Assembly (NCBI GenBank): GCA_947492575.1
Contig: CANLNK010000002.1
Coordinates: forward strand, 407,304-471,303
Origin: an uncultured Thalassotalea sp.
Lineage (GTDB): Bacteria; Pseudomonadota; Gammaproteobacteria; Enterobacterales; Alteromonadaceae
Length of the DNA stretch: 64,000 nucleotides
Direction of reading: 5' to 3'
The position numbers and the translations under genes were made by a program. A model generated the notes under the pieces. It saw nothing but the letters and a program-made list of their open reading frames with translations, did no database searches and was not told the DNA's origin. Shown here in pieces: positions 46,590-56,248 of the stretch; positions within the stretch are counted from its first letter, which is position 1, and every line of letters begins with the position of its first letter.

Positions 46590-47066
46590 ATGATCTCAAG
46601 ACAAGCTTTTGACAAGTTAACCGCCATGGGCATTCCACTTTACCATTTGCGAGGCGAAGATTGCGGAGCTACTTCTGTAGGTGCCAATACAGCTGAGGCA
46701 AAGCAAACGAGCTTCATACACATTGATAAAGCCCAGATTGTCGACGAAACCTTCTTTTCCGATCTCCTGCTATCACTTAACTTAGTTAAAAGCGACATCA
46801 GTTTCTCTAAAACGAGTATTGATTTAGGCACATTCACTTGGCGCTTTATCGCACCAACTACGTCTGCTAGTGAAGAGCAAAATACCAAAGAAAAACATCT
46901 CGAAGATAATGCCCTTGAAGACAGTGCCCTTGAAAAAAACGCCGCTGTTAGTAACGCCGGTATTAGCTTTTCAAATAACACGTTAATTACGTTACCGATA
47001 GAGACACTTAAGCAATCGCCCGTGCTAAAAAAACAGCTCTGGCAAATGCTTCCCCAGTTGCAATGA
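46590..47066 (+). CDS. holD: DNA polymerase III psi subunit (HolD)
   Basis: A 158-residue protein placed exactly where E. coli has holD, overlapping rimI by four bases (ATGA). The N-terminal ISRQAFDKLTAMGIPLYHLRG resembles the conserved start of psi, which binds SSB via the chi subunit, and the C-terminus LKKQLWQMLPQL matches its last helix. The middle (about residues 98-120) has an acidic, repeat-like linker (ALEDSALEKNA). HolD is poorly conserved, so the call rests on the N-terminus and context. No ribosome binding site is evident. Confidence 0.8.
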   Translation: MISRQAFDKLTAMGIPLYHLRGEDCGATSVGANTAEAKQTSFIHIDKAQIVDETFFSDLLLSLNLVKSDISFSKTSIDLGTFTWRFIAPTTSASEEQNTKEKHLEDNALEDSALEKNAAVSNAGISFSNNTLITLPIETLKQSPVLKKQLWQMLPQLQ

Positions 47067-47557
47067 CCACGTTAATCTACTCTCCAATAGCAGTCTCAGA
47101 CGTCCATGACCTGATGCCAATTGAACATGCTTGTCACAGCCACCCATGGTCAGAAGGGGTTTTTACTTCTTGTATCGGCGGTCGCTACTTTGGTGAGTTT
47201 GCCAGTTTACCTTTGCTTGATGAGGCCGAGAGCGCCGAGAGCGAAGATGAACGCAAAGGTAGAGGTCAAATCATTGGATTTTATGTCGCGGAATACCTTT
47301 TAGGTGAAGCAACATTGATGGATATTTGTGTTGACCCTAGTCAGCAAGGACAAGGCTTTGGCAATGCGCTCTTGTCTCAATTCATTAAAGAAGCGGAATC
47401 TAAAGGTGCTGAAAAGATATGGCTGGAAGTACGCGCTAGCAATACTTCCGCCCTCATGCTTTACATTAACCACGGTTTTATCGAAACAGGACGACGCACG
47501 GGTTACTACCCTAAAGCCGTAGGCTTTGAAGATGCTATCGTCATGTGCAGATTATAA
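47063..47557 (+). CDS. rimI: Ribosomal protein S18 alanine N-acetyltransferase
   Basis: A 164-residue GNAT acetyltransferase that acetylates the N-terminal alanine of ribosomal protein S18. Motifs: SDVHDLMPIEHACHSHPWSE at the start, acetyl-CoA loop VDPSQQGQGFGNALL, and ALMLYINHGFIETGRRTGYY at the end. About 20 residues of acidic insert (DEAESAESEDERKG, near residues 55-72) are unusual for RimI. It overlaps holD by four bases, so translation is coupled. Confidence 0.93.
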   Translation: MTTLIYSPIAVSDVHDLMPIEHACHSHPWSEGVFTSCIGGRYFGEFASLPLLDEAESAESEDERKGRGQIIGFYVAEYLLGEATLMDICVDPSQQGQGFGNALLSQFIKEAESKGAEKIWLEVRASNTSALMLYINHGFIETGRRTGYYPKAVGFEDAIVMCRL

Positions 47558-47568
47558 CCTTAAATAGG

Positions 47569-48864
47569 CTAGTGGCTTTGCACCACAGCAATTTGTTCAG
47601 TTAAGTTTTGAAACTTAAATTTTGAATTTTTATCCATGGCAAAGTCTAGCTGAACAAGGTTGTTTTTCATTCCTTCATCAGATGCTTTGTATTTCCATTG
47701 GCGTAAAGCGACCTTAGATACCTTATCAAACACTTTCTCAGGAATTGCTCTGACTATACTGACATTGTAAACAGAGCCGTCTGGCTTAATGTCAAATTTC
47801 AGTACCACTGACCCTTCTATCTTTTGCTGTGCAGCTTCAATTGGGTATTTAGGCTCAACACGCATGGTGGGTGAAATATGGTGAGCGACATCCTTTAACA
47901 TTTTCTCGCCCTTCTCACCGATGTGCTCTTTGCCACCCGCATAGCTCATCGCAGACATTAAGGTTACAGCACTCACAAGCATACCTATGCCAATTAACTT
48001 TGAACCACGGTGACCGTTTTTAATTAAGTTGATACGTTCAAACATCACGTTTTTATCTCCATATTCTTTAAAGGATAATTGAGCAAAGCCAAGCGGCGGT
48101 GTAGTTTCTGCTGCCACCAACAAGGCTTTGCTGTAGTTAATCCTGCAAGTCGTGTGTTTGCGCGCCAACACGGTTTGATCACAGGAAAGTTCCTGATCAC
48201 GGCGGAAGCGAGAAAACGCTAGCCATGCCAGAGGGTGGAACCACATTACCGCTAAAATAAGTAAGGCAAAGGTGTTCCATACCATGTCATTTCGTTTGAA
48301 GTGACAAAGTTCGTGTTCAAGGATCAGCGCCTGCTGCTCCTTCGAAAAGAGTGCATCAAAATCTTCGGGAATCACTAATTTCGGCTGAATTAAACCCACA
48401 AGCATAGGGCTAAATACATCAGCACTTTTATAAACCTTCAGGTTGGCATTTTTCAGTGAATCGAGTTCTCCTGTTAGCTCTGCAACCTGCCATAGTCGCT
48501 GCGCGTAAAGCACGGTGAAATGACGAAATAACCAGTAACTCAATAACGATATAAAGCCAACCGCCCAGCCATAGGCCAAGATAACGTCTACACCGTTCAA
48601 CTCAGGTACTTGCGAACTTGTCGCCATAAAGCGTTGAATTGACTGCCCTTCGTTTATCGCCGCAAACCAATTAGGTAATTCAATGAAGGGCACAACCAGA
48701 CTCAGAGGAATGAGCGCCCAGCTTAAATAGCTTAACTGCGGCCCGTATGCTTTGAGAAAGTAATGGCGAGATATAAGTAACAGTGCACTCACCAAGGTAA
48801 ACGGAATAATGATTTGGTGTACCCAGTCTATGCTCAGCATATGAACGTTCAGAAAATCAGTCAT
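47569..48864 (-). CDS. BlaR1-like M56 metallopeptidase with C-terminal TonB domain
   Basis: A 431-residue membrane protein: four hydrophobic helices, a zinc protease motif HELCH in ILEHELCHFKRND (near residue 190), another helix (GIGMLVSAVTLMSAMSYA, about 290) and a C-terminal TonB-like domain (EPKYPIEAAQQKIEGSVVLK, VVSIVRAIPEKVF-type). BlaR1/MecR1 proteins sense cell-wall stress and cleave the BlaI repressor; here the sensor penicillin-binding domain is replaced by a TonB domain. ATG 48864 with GGGAG 7 bases before it is used instead of an upstream GTG. It overlaps the blaI-like gene by 8 bases and ends an operon with it and the lipoprotein gene. Confidence 0.87.
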   Translation of the reverse strand: MTDFLNVHMLSIDWVHQIIIPFTLVSALLLISRHYFLKAYGPQLSYLSWALIPLSLVVPFIELPNWFAAINEGQSIQRFMATSSQVPELNGVDVILAYGWAVGFISLLSYWLFRHFTVLYAQRLWQVAELTGELDSLKNANLKVYKSADVFSPMLVGLIQPKLVIPEDFDALFSKEQQALILEHELCHFKRNDMVWNTFALLILAVMWFHPLAWLAFSRFRRDQELSCDQTVLARKHTTCRINYSKALLVAAETTPPLGFAQLSFKEYGDKNVMFERINLIKNGHRGSKLIGIGMLVSAVTLMSAMSYAGGKEHIGEKGEKMLKDVAHHISPTMRVEPKYPIEAAQQKIEGSVVLKFDIKPDGSVYNVSIVRAIPEKVFDKVSKVALRQWKYKASDEGMKNNLVQLDFAMDKNSKFKFQNLTEQIAVVQSH

Positions 48865-49237
48865 TTTCTTGCTCCCAATCACTAATCAACTTTTTTAGTG
48901 ACTCTATGTCGTCTTTTTGAAGGTTATTGTTCTTGGCAAAGCCCGCAACTAGCGGCGACACTCGACCACTAAACAGGCGTTGAACTAGTGACTGGCTGGC
49001 ATGTTGTTGGTAGCTCGATTGCTCCAATACAGGAAAATATAGGTAACGACGCTTATCTTTTTCAAAATCCACGGCCCCTTTCTTCACTAAGCGATTAAGC
49101 AAGGTTTTGACAGTTTTTTCATGCCACTCTCGCTCTTCATTTAAACGCTCGATAATATCGCTTGCCGACATAGGGCTTTGCTGCCACAGCACATTCAGTA
49201 CCTCAGCTTCCGCATTACTAATATCAAACACTGTCAT
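48857..49237 (-). CDS. BlaI/MecI family transcriptional repressor
   Basis: A 126-residue winged-helix repressor. The N-terminal DNA-binding domain (about residues 5-75) contains ISNAEAEVLNVLWQQSPMSA and EKTVKTLLNRLVKKGAVDFEKD, the family pattern, and ends in a dimerisation tail. ATG 49237 lies only 2 bases after GAGG; GTG 49231 with better spacing (GAGGA, 6 bases) may be the real start. It sits between the lipoprotein gene and the BlaR1-like protease. Inverted TACA/TGTA sites upstream of the operon are its likely operators. Confidence 0.92.
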   Translation of the reverse strand: MTVFDISNAEAEVLNVLWQQSPMSASDIIERLNEEREWHEKTVKTLLNRLVKKGAVDFEKDKRRYLYFPVLEQSSYQQHASQSLVQRLFSGRVSPLVAGFAKNNNLQKDDIESLKKLISDWEQEND

Positions 49238-49271
49238 TCCTCATAAATTTTTTCATTGTCTTTAAACTTAT

Positions 49272-49988
49272 TTATATCCGCTGACCATAAGTGAACTGAC
49301 AACCTGCTAAATTTGCATAGTTTTCCATCGGTACAAGGTGAACTAACTTCAATGCACTTACTTGGTCAGTTGACGTAGCTTGTTGCGCCTCAAAATAAAG
49401 CCAACGCCCACCTTTATCGGGTCGCATTTCTATGTACGGATATGCACGCATACGCCAATTCCCATGATAGCCGTAGCTATAGTTGGTCGACTTTACTTCT
49501 TCGCTAAAACTATATCGACCATTTGATGACAAGGTCAGTGACAGCTCCAATGGGCAACCTTCACTTTGATATAGATTGGCCATGTCAGCAACAGAAGTAC
49601 CGCTATGTGGCTTTACGCCATGAGGTACGAGAAACAAACCAACCGAATTTTTCTGAAACCAATGATTGCCCTCTTTTAACGCAGATGTTTGCTCGATAGC
49701 CCAACCCAATAACGTTAACTCCTGCTGCAACTGATGTATCAGCTGAGGTTCTGAGATAAATGGCGAATAAATAATGGCACTGCGATCAATCGAAACAGGA
49801 AATTGGTGCTGATTTACTTCAACCTTTATCGATTGTTCGTTAAGACTTTGCGTCACTGAAGCTACTTGTTCGTCGGTTAAATATCGCCCATACAAGTGCA
49901 CGGTAGGCGTACTACAGCCTGTAATGGTCAACAAGCTACACATTGTGAATGTGATAAAAAGCTGCTTAAGTTGTAATCCTAATCCCAC
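49272..49988 (-). CDS. Putative lipoprotein in the BlaI/BlaR1-like operon
   Basis: A 238-residue exported protein with a lipobox (LLTITGC, Cys near residue 25) so it is probably lipid-anchored. Contents: a domain with DEQVASVTQSLNEQSIKVEV in the first part and a beta-rich second part (GYHGNWRMRAYPYIEMRPDKG). I do not recognise the family. The GTG start has AAGGAG 7 bases upstream. It is the first gene in the operon with blaI-like and M56 genes, 34 bases apart. Its role may be the output or sensor of that system; it has no beta-lactamase motif. Confidence 0.7.
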   Translation of the reverse strand: MGLGLQLKQLFITFTMCSLLTITGCSTPTVHLYGRYLTDEQVASVTQSLNEQSIKVEVNQHQFPVSIDRSAIIYSPFISEPQLIHQLQQELTLLGWAIEQTSALKEGNHWFQKNSVGLFLVPHGVKPHSGTSVADMANLYQSEGCPLELSLTLSSNGRYSFSEEVKSTNYSYGYHGNWRMRAYPYIEMRPDKGGRWLYFEAQQATSTDQVSALKLVHLVPMENYANLAGCQFTYGQRI

Positions 49989-50349
49989 TATCCAGCTCCT
50001 TGGGCGATATCTTTCGTTTCTGACGTTTTAATATTGAGCAACCATCAATCACAACACTAACTTTGCACTGATGATCTCATCTTCATTTTAAAATCTTAAA
50101 CTACGATTACACTCGTAATCAAACAAAAGAATTACATATGTAATCATTATTATCAAGAAAGAATTTAGCATTCATTTTTATCGGCCTATTACCAACCGTT
50201 AAAGAACAGCAGAGTCGGGACATTGAACCTTTAAAAAATAGGCGAATATATTTTTACCAGTTACTGCTCTTCGGCAACTTTTCCGCTATAATACCGCGCT
50301 TTATTTTTTCACCTATTTTCAACTTAAGTTTTAGGCCAAGGTATTAAAC
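49989..50349. other. Divergent promoter region of the lipoprotein-blaI operon and prfC
   Basis: The 361 bases contain the two BlaI-type operators (50105-50144) and, nearer prfC, a perfect TATAAT at 50287-50292 that is probably the prfC -10 box; no clean -35 is seen with normal spacing. No gene is found. Confidence 0.55.
50105..50144. promoter_or_regulatory. Two BlaI/MecI-type operator dyads
   Basis: GATTAC-ACTC-GTAATC (50105-50120) and ATTACATATGTAAT (50131-50144, a perfect palindrome) both show the TACA...TGTA core recognised by BlaI/MecI/CopY repressors; the first has one mismatch in the core. Their centres are about 26 bases apart. They lie 117-156 bases before the lipoprotein start, so the repressor would control its own operon. 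Confidence 0.65.
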
Positions 50350-51930
50350 ATGTCTGTACAAACGCAGGAAGTATCGAAACGCCGTACGTTTGCGATTATT
50401 TCTCACCCGGATGCTGGTAAAACCACCATCACGGAAAAGGTATTATTATTCGGTCAAGCCTTACAAACGGCGGGTACAGTAAAAGGTAAGAAGTCTGGTC
50501 AGCACGCGAAATCTGACTGGATGGAAATGGAAAAAGACCGTGGTATTTCAATCACCACCTCGGTAATGCAATTCCCATATAACGACTGTTTAGTCAACCT
50601 GTTAGATACTCCTGGTCACGAAGACTTCTCTGAAGATACCTACCGCACACTAACGGCAGTAGATTCATGTTTGATGGTAATTGACACCGCAAAAGGTGTA
50701 GAGGATCGAACCATTAAATTAATGGAAGTTACGCGCCTGCGTGATACACCAATCATTACTTTTATGAACAAAATGGACCGTGATACACGTGATCCAATGG
50801 AAGTAATGGATGAAGTTGAAGATGTCTTAAAAATTAAATGTGCACCCATTACTTGGCCAATTGGCATGGGTAAAGAATTTAAAGGTGTTTACAACATCTT
50901 AACTGATGAAACGATTCTTTACGCGGCAGGCCAAGGTCACACAATCCAAGAAAAACGTGTTATCAAAGGGTTAGACAACCCAGACCTTGACGCTGAAATT
51001 GGCCCTTTTGCTGAAGATCTTCGTGAAGAGTTAGAGCTTGTTGTTGGTGCTTCGCACGAATTCAACGTAGATGAATTCTTAAAAGGTGAATTAACACCGG
51101 TATTTTTCGGTACAGCACTTGGTAACTTTGGTGTTGACCACATGCTTGACGGCTTAACACAATGGGCACCAACACCTCAGCCTCGTGCGACCAACGTTCG
51201 CGATGTTGCCGCTGAAGAAGAAAAATTCTCAGGTTTCGTGTTTAAAATTCAAGCGAATATGGACCCGAAACACCGTGACCGTATTGCCTTCATGCGTATC
51301 GTTTCTGGTAAGTACTCAAAAGGCATGAAAATGCGCCAAGTACGCATCGGTAAAGACGTAAAAATAGCAGACGCTGTAACCTTTATGGCGGGTGACCGTT
51401 CAAACGTTGAAGAAGCATATGCGGGAGACATTATCGGGTTACATAACCACGGTAGTATCCAAATTGGTGATACCTTCACACAAAACGAAGACATGAAGTT
51501 CAGCGGTATTCCAAACTTCGCTCCAGAAATGTTCCGTCGTATTCGCCTGCGCGATCCATTAAAAGCGAAGCAACTGCAAAAAGGTCTTATCCAGCTTTCT
51601 GAAGAAGGTGCCGTACAGGTATTCCGTCCACTGGACAACAACGATATGATTGTTGGTGCAGTCGGTGTACTTCAGTTTGAAGTAGTTGTGCAACGTCTTA
51701 AAACTGAATACAACGTGGATGCGATATACGAGCCAATTTCAGTTGCAACGGCACGTTGGTGTACATGTGAAGATGAGCGTACGTTAGATCAATTCCGTAA
51801 GAAAGCGTCTGATAACTTGGCACTAGATGGCGGTGATAACTTAACGTACATTGCGCCAACGATGGTGAACTTGTCGTTAGCACAGGAACGTCATCCCGAC
51901 ATAGTGTTCCACAAAACCCGTGAACACTAA
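50350..51930 (+). CDS. prfC: Peptide chain release factor 3
   Basis: A 526-residue translational GTPase that recycles RF1/RF2 from the ribosome. G1 motif SHPDAGKTT, switch motif [11 protein letters not shown]3 [11 protein letters not shown] and G4 MNKMDRD are all intact, followed by the beta-barrel domains II and III with [20 protein letters not shown] stands 9 bases before the ATG. It is monocistronic. Confidence 0.97.
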   Translation: MSVQTQEVSKRRTFAIISHPDAGKTTITEKVLLFGQALQTAGTVKGKKSGQHAKSDWMEMEKDRGISITTSVMQFPYNDCLVNLLDTPGHEDFSEDTYRTLTAVDSCLMVIDTAKGVEDRTIKLMEVTRLRDTPIITFMNKMDRDTRDPMEVMDEVEDVLKIKCAPITWPIGMGKEFKGVYNILTDETILYAAGQGHTIQEKRVIKGLDNPDLDAEIGPFAEDLREELELVVGASHEFNVDEFLKGELTPVFFGTALGNFGVDHMLDGLTQWAPTPQPRATNVRDVAAEEEKFSGFVFKIQANMDPKHRDRIAFMRIVSGKYSKGMKMRQVRIGKDVKIADAVTFMAGDRSNVEEAYAGDIIGLHNHGSIQIGDTFTQNEDMKFSGIPNFAPEMFRRIRLRDPLKAKQLQKGLIQLSEEGAVQVFRPLDNNDMIVGAVGVLQFEVVVQRLKTEYNVDAIYEPISVATARWCTCEDERTLDQFRKKASDNLALDGGDNLTYIAPTMVNLSLAQERHPDIVFHKTREH

Positions 51931-52278
51931 TTTTTCTTCGTAAGGAATATTTTATCTGCATTGTCGTCGTTTTTTCACTTGTCATTTAGGCTAACTAAGC
52001 TCCTGCATGAAAAATCTCGACGGCTTTGCTAAAACATCCCTTACTATGAAAAATAGTGACTAAAAATGTTAAGTTAATTTCTAATGCCATTTGCTTTGAA
52101 ATTAAGACAAATTAGCAATATAGAAATTTAGACTATGTAATTTAACTAACTGCGAGTTTTCACTTTATCGCAGTTAGTTCGCGCAAGTTCGAGGAAAGCA
52201 TGCTCAGCATAACAATGTATGTGAGCATGTTTGATAAAGAAGTTGCCCGAAATAACCAAGAGAAAGCGAAAACACACG
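51931..52278. other. prfC-argS intergenic region
   Basis: 348 bases; the only distinct structure is the 12-bp inverted repeat at 52144-52179 (listed separately). The first 200 bases are AT-rich with no T-tailed hairpin that would clearly terminate prfC and no gene. Confidence 0.5.
52144..52179 (+). other. 12-bp perfect inverted repeat in the argS leader
   Basis: AACTAACTGCGA and TCGCAGTTAGTT, separated by 12 bases, lie 100-135 bases before argS. No T-run follows, so it is not a simple terminator. It may be an mRNA hairpin or a protein-binding site in the argS leader. Confidence 0.5.
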
Positions 52279-54045
52279 ATGAATATCAAACAACTACTAA
52301 GCGAACTTGTTTCAAATGCAATGGTTACTGCGGGTTTACCAGCAGACACAAACCCAGCCGTAAGCCAATCAACGAAGCCTCAATTTGGTGATTACCAAGC
52401 AAACGGCGTGATGGGCGCAGCGAAAAAACTAAAAACAAACCCTCGCGAGCTTGCTACTAAAGTAGTTGAAAGCCTAGAGCCAGCACTCATAGACAGCGGT
52501 ATTGCTGAAAAGTTAGAGCTTGCGGGTCCTGGTTTCATCAACATTCACTTAAATAAAGCTTGGTTAGCAACGCAATTAGCGGCCAGTGCGAAAGACGACA
52601 ACTTAGGCGTTACCCAACGCGGCTCTTTACCTGAAGAAAAGCCTCAAACAGTAGTCGTTGACTACTCAGCGCCTAACCTAGCAAAAGAAATGCACGTTGG
52701 TCACTTACGTTCAACGATTATCGGTGACTCTGTTGTTCGTGCACTTGAGTTCCGTGGTGATAAGGTAATTCGCCAAAACCACATGGGTGACTGGGGTACA
52801 CAATTTGGTATGTTACTCGCTCACCTAAGTGATAAGTTAGCGGCTGACGAAGTTGCAGAAACTGCACTTTCTGATTTAGAAGCTTTCTACCGCGAAGCGA
52901 AAGTTCGCTTTGACGACGAAGAAGGCTTCGCTGATCGTGCCCGTGAATACGTTGTAAAACTTCAAGGTGGTGACGCTGAATGTGACAAGTTGTGGCAACA
53001 GTTTATCGATATTTCTATCGCGCATAGTGAAGAGATTTACGACAAGCTTAACGTTACGCTTAAACGCAGCGACATCATGGGTGAAAGCGCCTACAACCCT
53101 GATTTACCGAAAGTTATCGACGAGTTAATGGCGAAAGAAATCGCGGTTGAAGACCAAGGCGCAAAAGTCGTATTCATCGACGAAATGGCGAACAAAGCAG
53201 GCGAGCCTTCGGTATTTATCGTTCAAAAATCTGGCGGTGGTTACCTGTACGCGACGACAGATCTTTCTGCATGTCGCTACCGCAGTGGTGAATTAAACGC
53301 AGATCGCATCATTATCTTTACTGATGCTCGTCAAGCACTTCACTTCAAGCAGGTAGAAATTGTTGCTCGTAAAGCTGGCTTCTTACCAGAAGCAGTTGCT
53401 TACGACCACTGCCCATTCGGTATGATGATGGGTGATGACGGCAAGCCATTCAAAACCCGTACAGGTGGTACGATTAAGCTTGCAGAATTACTTGATGAAG
53501 CCGTTGTTCGTGCAACAGACGTGATCAAAGAAAAGAATCCAGACATCTCGGAAGAACAGCTAGCAGAAGTTGCACGCAAAGTTGGTATTGGTGCGGTTAA
53601 GTTCGCGGACTTATCGAAAAACCGAACTAGCGATTATATCTTCAACTGGAAAACCATGTTGAGCTTCGAAGGAGCAACGGCACCATACTTACAATACGCA
53701 TACTCACGCATCCAAAGTATCTTCCGCAAGGCTGAAGTAAATGTGGCAGATTTAGCCATCGAGCCAACGATCGTTGAACCACAAGAAAAAGCGTTGGCAC
53801 TTAAGCTTTTGCAGTTAGAAGAAGTACTGGATTCAGTCATTGCCGACTGTACTCCAAATTTACTTTGTAACTACTTATACGAACTAGCAAGTCTATACAT
53901 GAGCTTCTACGAAGCTTGCCCGATACTGAAAGACGGTATCAGCGACGACATCAGAGCGTCTCGACTTGCTCTATCATCCTCTGTTGCGAATACGCTTGAA
54001 AAAGGCTTAGATATTCTAGGTATTGAAGTGATGGAACGTATGTAA
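52279..54045 (+). CDS. argS: Arginyl-tRNA synthetase
   Basis: A 588-residue class I aminoacyl-tRNA synthetase. It begins [15 protein letters not shown] as in gammaproteobacterial ArgS; an N-terminal Add1 domain (about residues 1-110) precedes the HIGH motif HVGHLRSTI (about 131-139), and the C-terminal DALR-type domain ends the protein. The frame begins earlier with a TTG, but ATG 52279 matches the family. Its ribosome binding site is weak. It lies 89 bases before an HDOD gene. Confidence 0.96.
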   Translation: MNIKQLLSELVSNAMVTAGLPADTNPAVSQSTKPQFGDYQANGVMGAAKKLKTNPRELATKVVESLEPALIDSGIAEKLELAGPGFINIHLNKAWLATQLAASAKDDNLGVTQRGSLPEEKPQTVVVDYSAPNLAKEMHVGHLRSTIIGDSVVRALEFRGDKVIRQNHMGDWGTQFGMLLAHLSDKLAADEVAETALSDLEAFYREAKVRFDDEEGFADRAREYVVKLQGGDAECDKLWQQFIDISIAHSEEIYDKLNVTLKRSDIMGESAYNPDLPKVIDELMAKEIAVEDQGAKVVFIDEMANKAGEPSVFIVQKSGGGYLYATTDLSACRYRSGELNADRIIIFTDARQALHFKQVEIVARKAGFLPEAVAYDHCPFGMMMGDDGKPFKTRTGGTIKLAELLDEAVVRATDVIKEKNPDISEEQLAEVARKVGIGAVKFADLSKNRTSDYIFNWKTMLSFEGATAPYLQYAYSRIQSIFRKAEVNVADLAIEPTIVEPQEKALALKLLQLEEVLDSVIADCTPNLLCNYLYELASLYMSFYEACPILKDGISDDIRASRLALSSSVANTLEKGLDILGIEVMERM

Positions 54046-54134
54046 GCACGGTATTATAACCCGTGCAAAACACATAGTTCAGAGACAGATTTTAAAGACA
54101 AGTTTAGAGACTCGTTAGTAGTAGGCAGTAAAAT

Positions 54135-55298
54135 ATGAAGCTTCTATTAGTTGGCGGTGAAACAGCCGATCAAGCAACGCTCAAAAACATATTCACCCGA
54201 GGTAACCACCAACTCAGCATTGTTGAAGGGAGTTTAGCCGAAGGCAGTGCGCTAACTGCAGCCTCAGAGCTGCTTTGCAGCGGCGGTTATGACGTTGCCT
54301 TGATATGTCTCAATGAGTCTTCAGAGGAATCTGTTAAACAGCTCGAGCAGTTAATTAAACAGGTCGCGAGTCAATCACCGATGACGGTTCGATTACTGGC
54401 TACCGATGATAGTGAATTAGCGTCGCTTGACAATATTCACCAGAGCCTTGCACTACCGCTTAAGAGCAATGAATTGGTGCCGTTACTCGAAGCAATTATC
54501 CCAAGTAGTCAAGCCATCACTAAACAAGCTGTGGTTAAAGCGGTAAGCAAAGTCAAAATTTTACCTTCGCCGCCTAAAGTTTTTATGCAGCTAAACCAGT
54601 TACTGAAAGAGAACACCACTGATTCAGATAAGATTGCACAGGTTGTTGGACAAGACCCTGCACTGGTCGCTAAAGTACTGCAGTTTGTAAATAGTTCTGC
54701 GATGTCCAAAGGTAATAAGGTGACAAGCATTAGTGGTGCTATCACTAAAATGGGTGTCGATACGTTATCTTGCATCGTCATGACTGCCGAGATGTTTAGC
54801 TATCAGCCGAGCTCATCTGAGTATTCGCTAGAGGCGGAACAAAAGCATAGCTTAGCAACTGCAAAACTAGCGGCTTCTTTAGTTAAACCTGAACTTAAGC
54901 AATACACCCTTATCGCTGGCTTACTGCACAGTTTGGGTAAGCTCGCACTTTACGAAATTGATACTGAACTAACGAAAAAGTTCTTTAAAAGTCGATTTAA
55001 CAGCAGTGACAACGTACTACTGGAGCAAAAGATCTTCTCTACAGATCACTGTCACGTTGGGGCTTACTTGCTTCACAATTGGTCATTCCCTTACCCAATT
55101 ATCGAAGCTATCGTACTGTATCGTCAGCCAGAGAAGTTATTGAGCAAACCTTTCGGCATAGCACACGCTGTTTATATTGCTGATACTTTATTAAAAGAAC
55201 AAGAACTTTCACCGACCTTTGTTAAGCGCTTCAAAATCGAAAGCATTTTAGACAAATTAGAAGCTAGAGCCGAAAGATTAAAAGCAACATTTAGCTGA
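54135..55298 (+). CDS. HDOD protein with degenerate receiver domain
   Basis: A 387-residue cytoplasmic signalling protein. Residues about 1-125 look like a response-regulator receiver (MKLLLVGGE, YDVALICLNES), but the phospho-acceptor Asp is replaced by Cys58. Residues about 140-340 are an HDOD domain (LPSPPKVFMQLNQLL, VGQDPALVAKVLQFVNS, AGLLHSLGKLALYE). It cannot be phosphorylated in the usual way, so it may respond to a protein partner or be constitutive. No kinase is adjacent. It differs from the HDOD protein at 25265, which lacks a receiver. Confidence 0.85.
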   Translation: MKLLLVGGETADQATLKNIFTRGNHQLSIVEGSLAEGSALTAASELLCSGGYDVALICLNESSEESVKQLEQLIKQVASQSPMTVRLLATDDSELASLDNIHQSLALPLKSNELVPLLEAIIPSSQAITKQAVVKAVSKVKILPSPPKVFMQLNQLLKENTTDSDKIAQVVGQDPALVAKVLQFVNSSAMSKGNKVTSISGAITKMGVDTLSCIVMTAEMFSYQPSSSEYSLEAEQKHSLATAKLAASLVKPELKQYTLIAGLLHSLGKLALYEIDTELTKKFFKSRFNSSDNVLLEQKIFSTDHCHVGAYLLHNWSFPYPIIEAIVLYRQPEKLLSKPFGIAHAVYIADTLLKEQELSPTFVKRFKIESILDKLEARAERLKATFS

Positions 55299-55415
55299 TA
55301 CCAATTTTAATTGAATATCAAGCACAAGAAATTTCAATTTACCTAAATTGCGCTTAGTTTATACTGATATAAAAGTATATTAAGCAGCGCAGATGGTGAG
55401 AAGGATAAAGTCGCT

Positions 55416-56222
55416 ATGTTAATCACAGATACTCACTGTCACCTCGATTTTCCGGAGCTTAGCGAACAACTAGCGGAAACTTTAGCGGCTTGTACTGAAC
55501 AAGGAGTTCATCGCATCGTCATACCGAGTATCAGCCCAAAAAACTGGCAATCGGTATTAGCACTCTCTTCTCTGGTGATCGCCCACGAATCGCCTAATCT
55601 ATACCCTGCTCTGGGTATTCACCCTTGGTTTTTAAACGATGCTAAACAAAGTGACGATAGCTTCAGCATTGAAGCTCTGGATAAATTACTGACATTAAAT
55701 CGACCGCAAATTGTCGCCGTTGGTGAAGCAGGGATAGACGGTAAAATTGCAATAGAGCAAGACAATATGCCTGACCAAATAGACGTTTTTGAGCAGCAGC
55801 TCCAACTGGCCGTTAACCATAATCTCCCAATCATTGTTCATCACAGGCGATCTCACCCAGAGGTACTCGCATGTCTAAAGCAATATCGAGTACCTAGAGG
55901 TGGCATTATTCACGCTTTTTCCGGGAGTTTTCAACAAGCCACACAATACATCGACCTTGGCTTTAAACTCGGTATAGGTGGTACAATTACCTATGAAAGG
56001 GCGCAGAAAACGATAAAAGCAGTAAAAAGATTACCATTGGAGAGTCTGGTATTAGAGACAGATGCGCCAGCTATGCCGCTATCAGGATTTCAAGGAGAAT
56101 CCAACCACCCTCGGCAATTAAGCAATGTGTTGGCGACACTCTCGGCTATAAGAGAAGAAACTGAAACGGAAATTGCTTATCAAACTGAACGCAATGTAGA
56201 CCAAGTGTTCTTTTCTGGCTGA
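55416..56222 (+). CDS. TatD family metal-dependent hydrolase (YjjV-like)
   Basis: A 268-residue TIM-barrel nuclease/hydrolase. Metal ligands are visible in DTHCHLDF (two His near residues 7 and 9), VAVGEAGID (Glu), PIIVHHRRSHP (His) and LVLETDAPAM (Asp). E. coli YjjV in the same chromosomal neighbourhood is the closest match; TatD-type proteins are DNA/RNA exonucleases. It follows the HDOD gene by 117 bases and converges with the gene at 56249. Confidence 0.9.
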   Translation: MLITDTHCHLDFPELSEQLAETLAACTEQGVHRIVIPSISPKNWQSVLALSSLVIAHESPNLYPALGIHPWFLNDAKQSDDSFSIEALDKLLTLNRPQIVAVGEAGIDGKIAIEQDNMPDQIDVFEQQLQLAVNHNLPIIVHHRRSHPEVLACLKQYRVPRGGIIHAFSGSFQQATQYIDLGFKLGIGGTITYERAQKTIKAVKRLPLESLVLETDAPAMPLSGFQGESNHPRQLSNVLATLSAIREETETEIAYQTERNVDQVFFSG

Positions 56223-56248
56223 GTATTTACTGCCCCTTGAATTAGTCG

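Noticed and set aside
49272..49988. Lipoprotein as a beta-lactamase controlled by BlaI
   Set aside because: No SxxK, HxH or other beta-lactamase motif is present.
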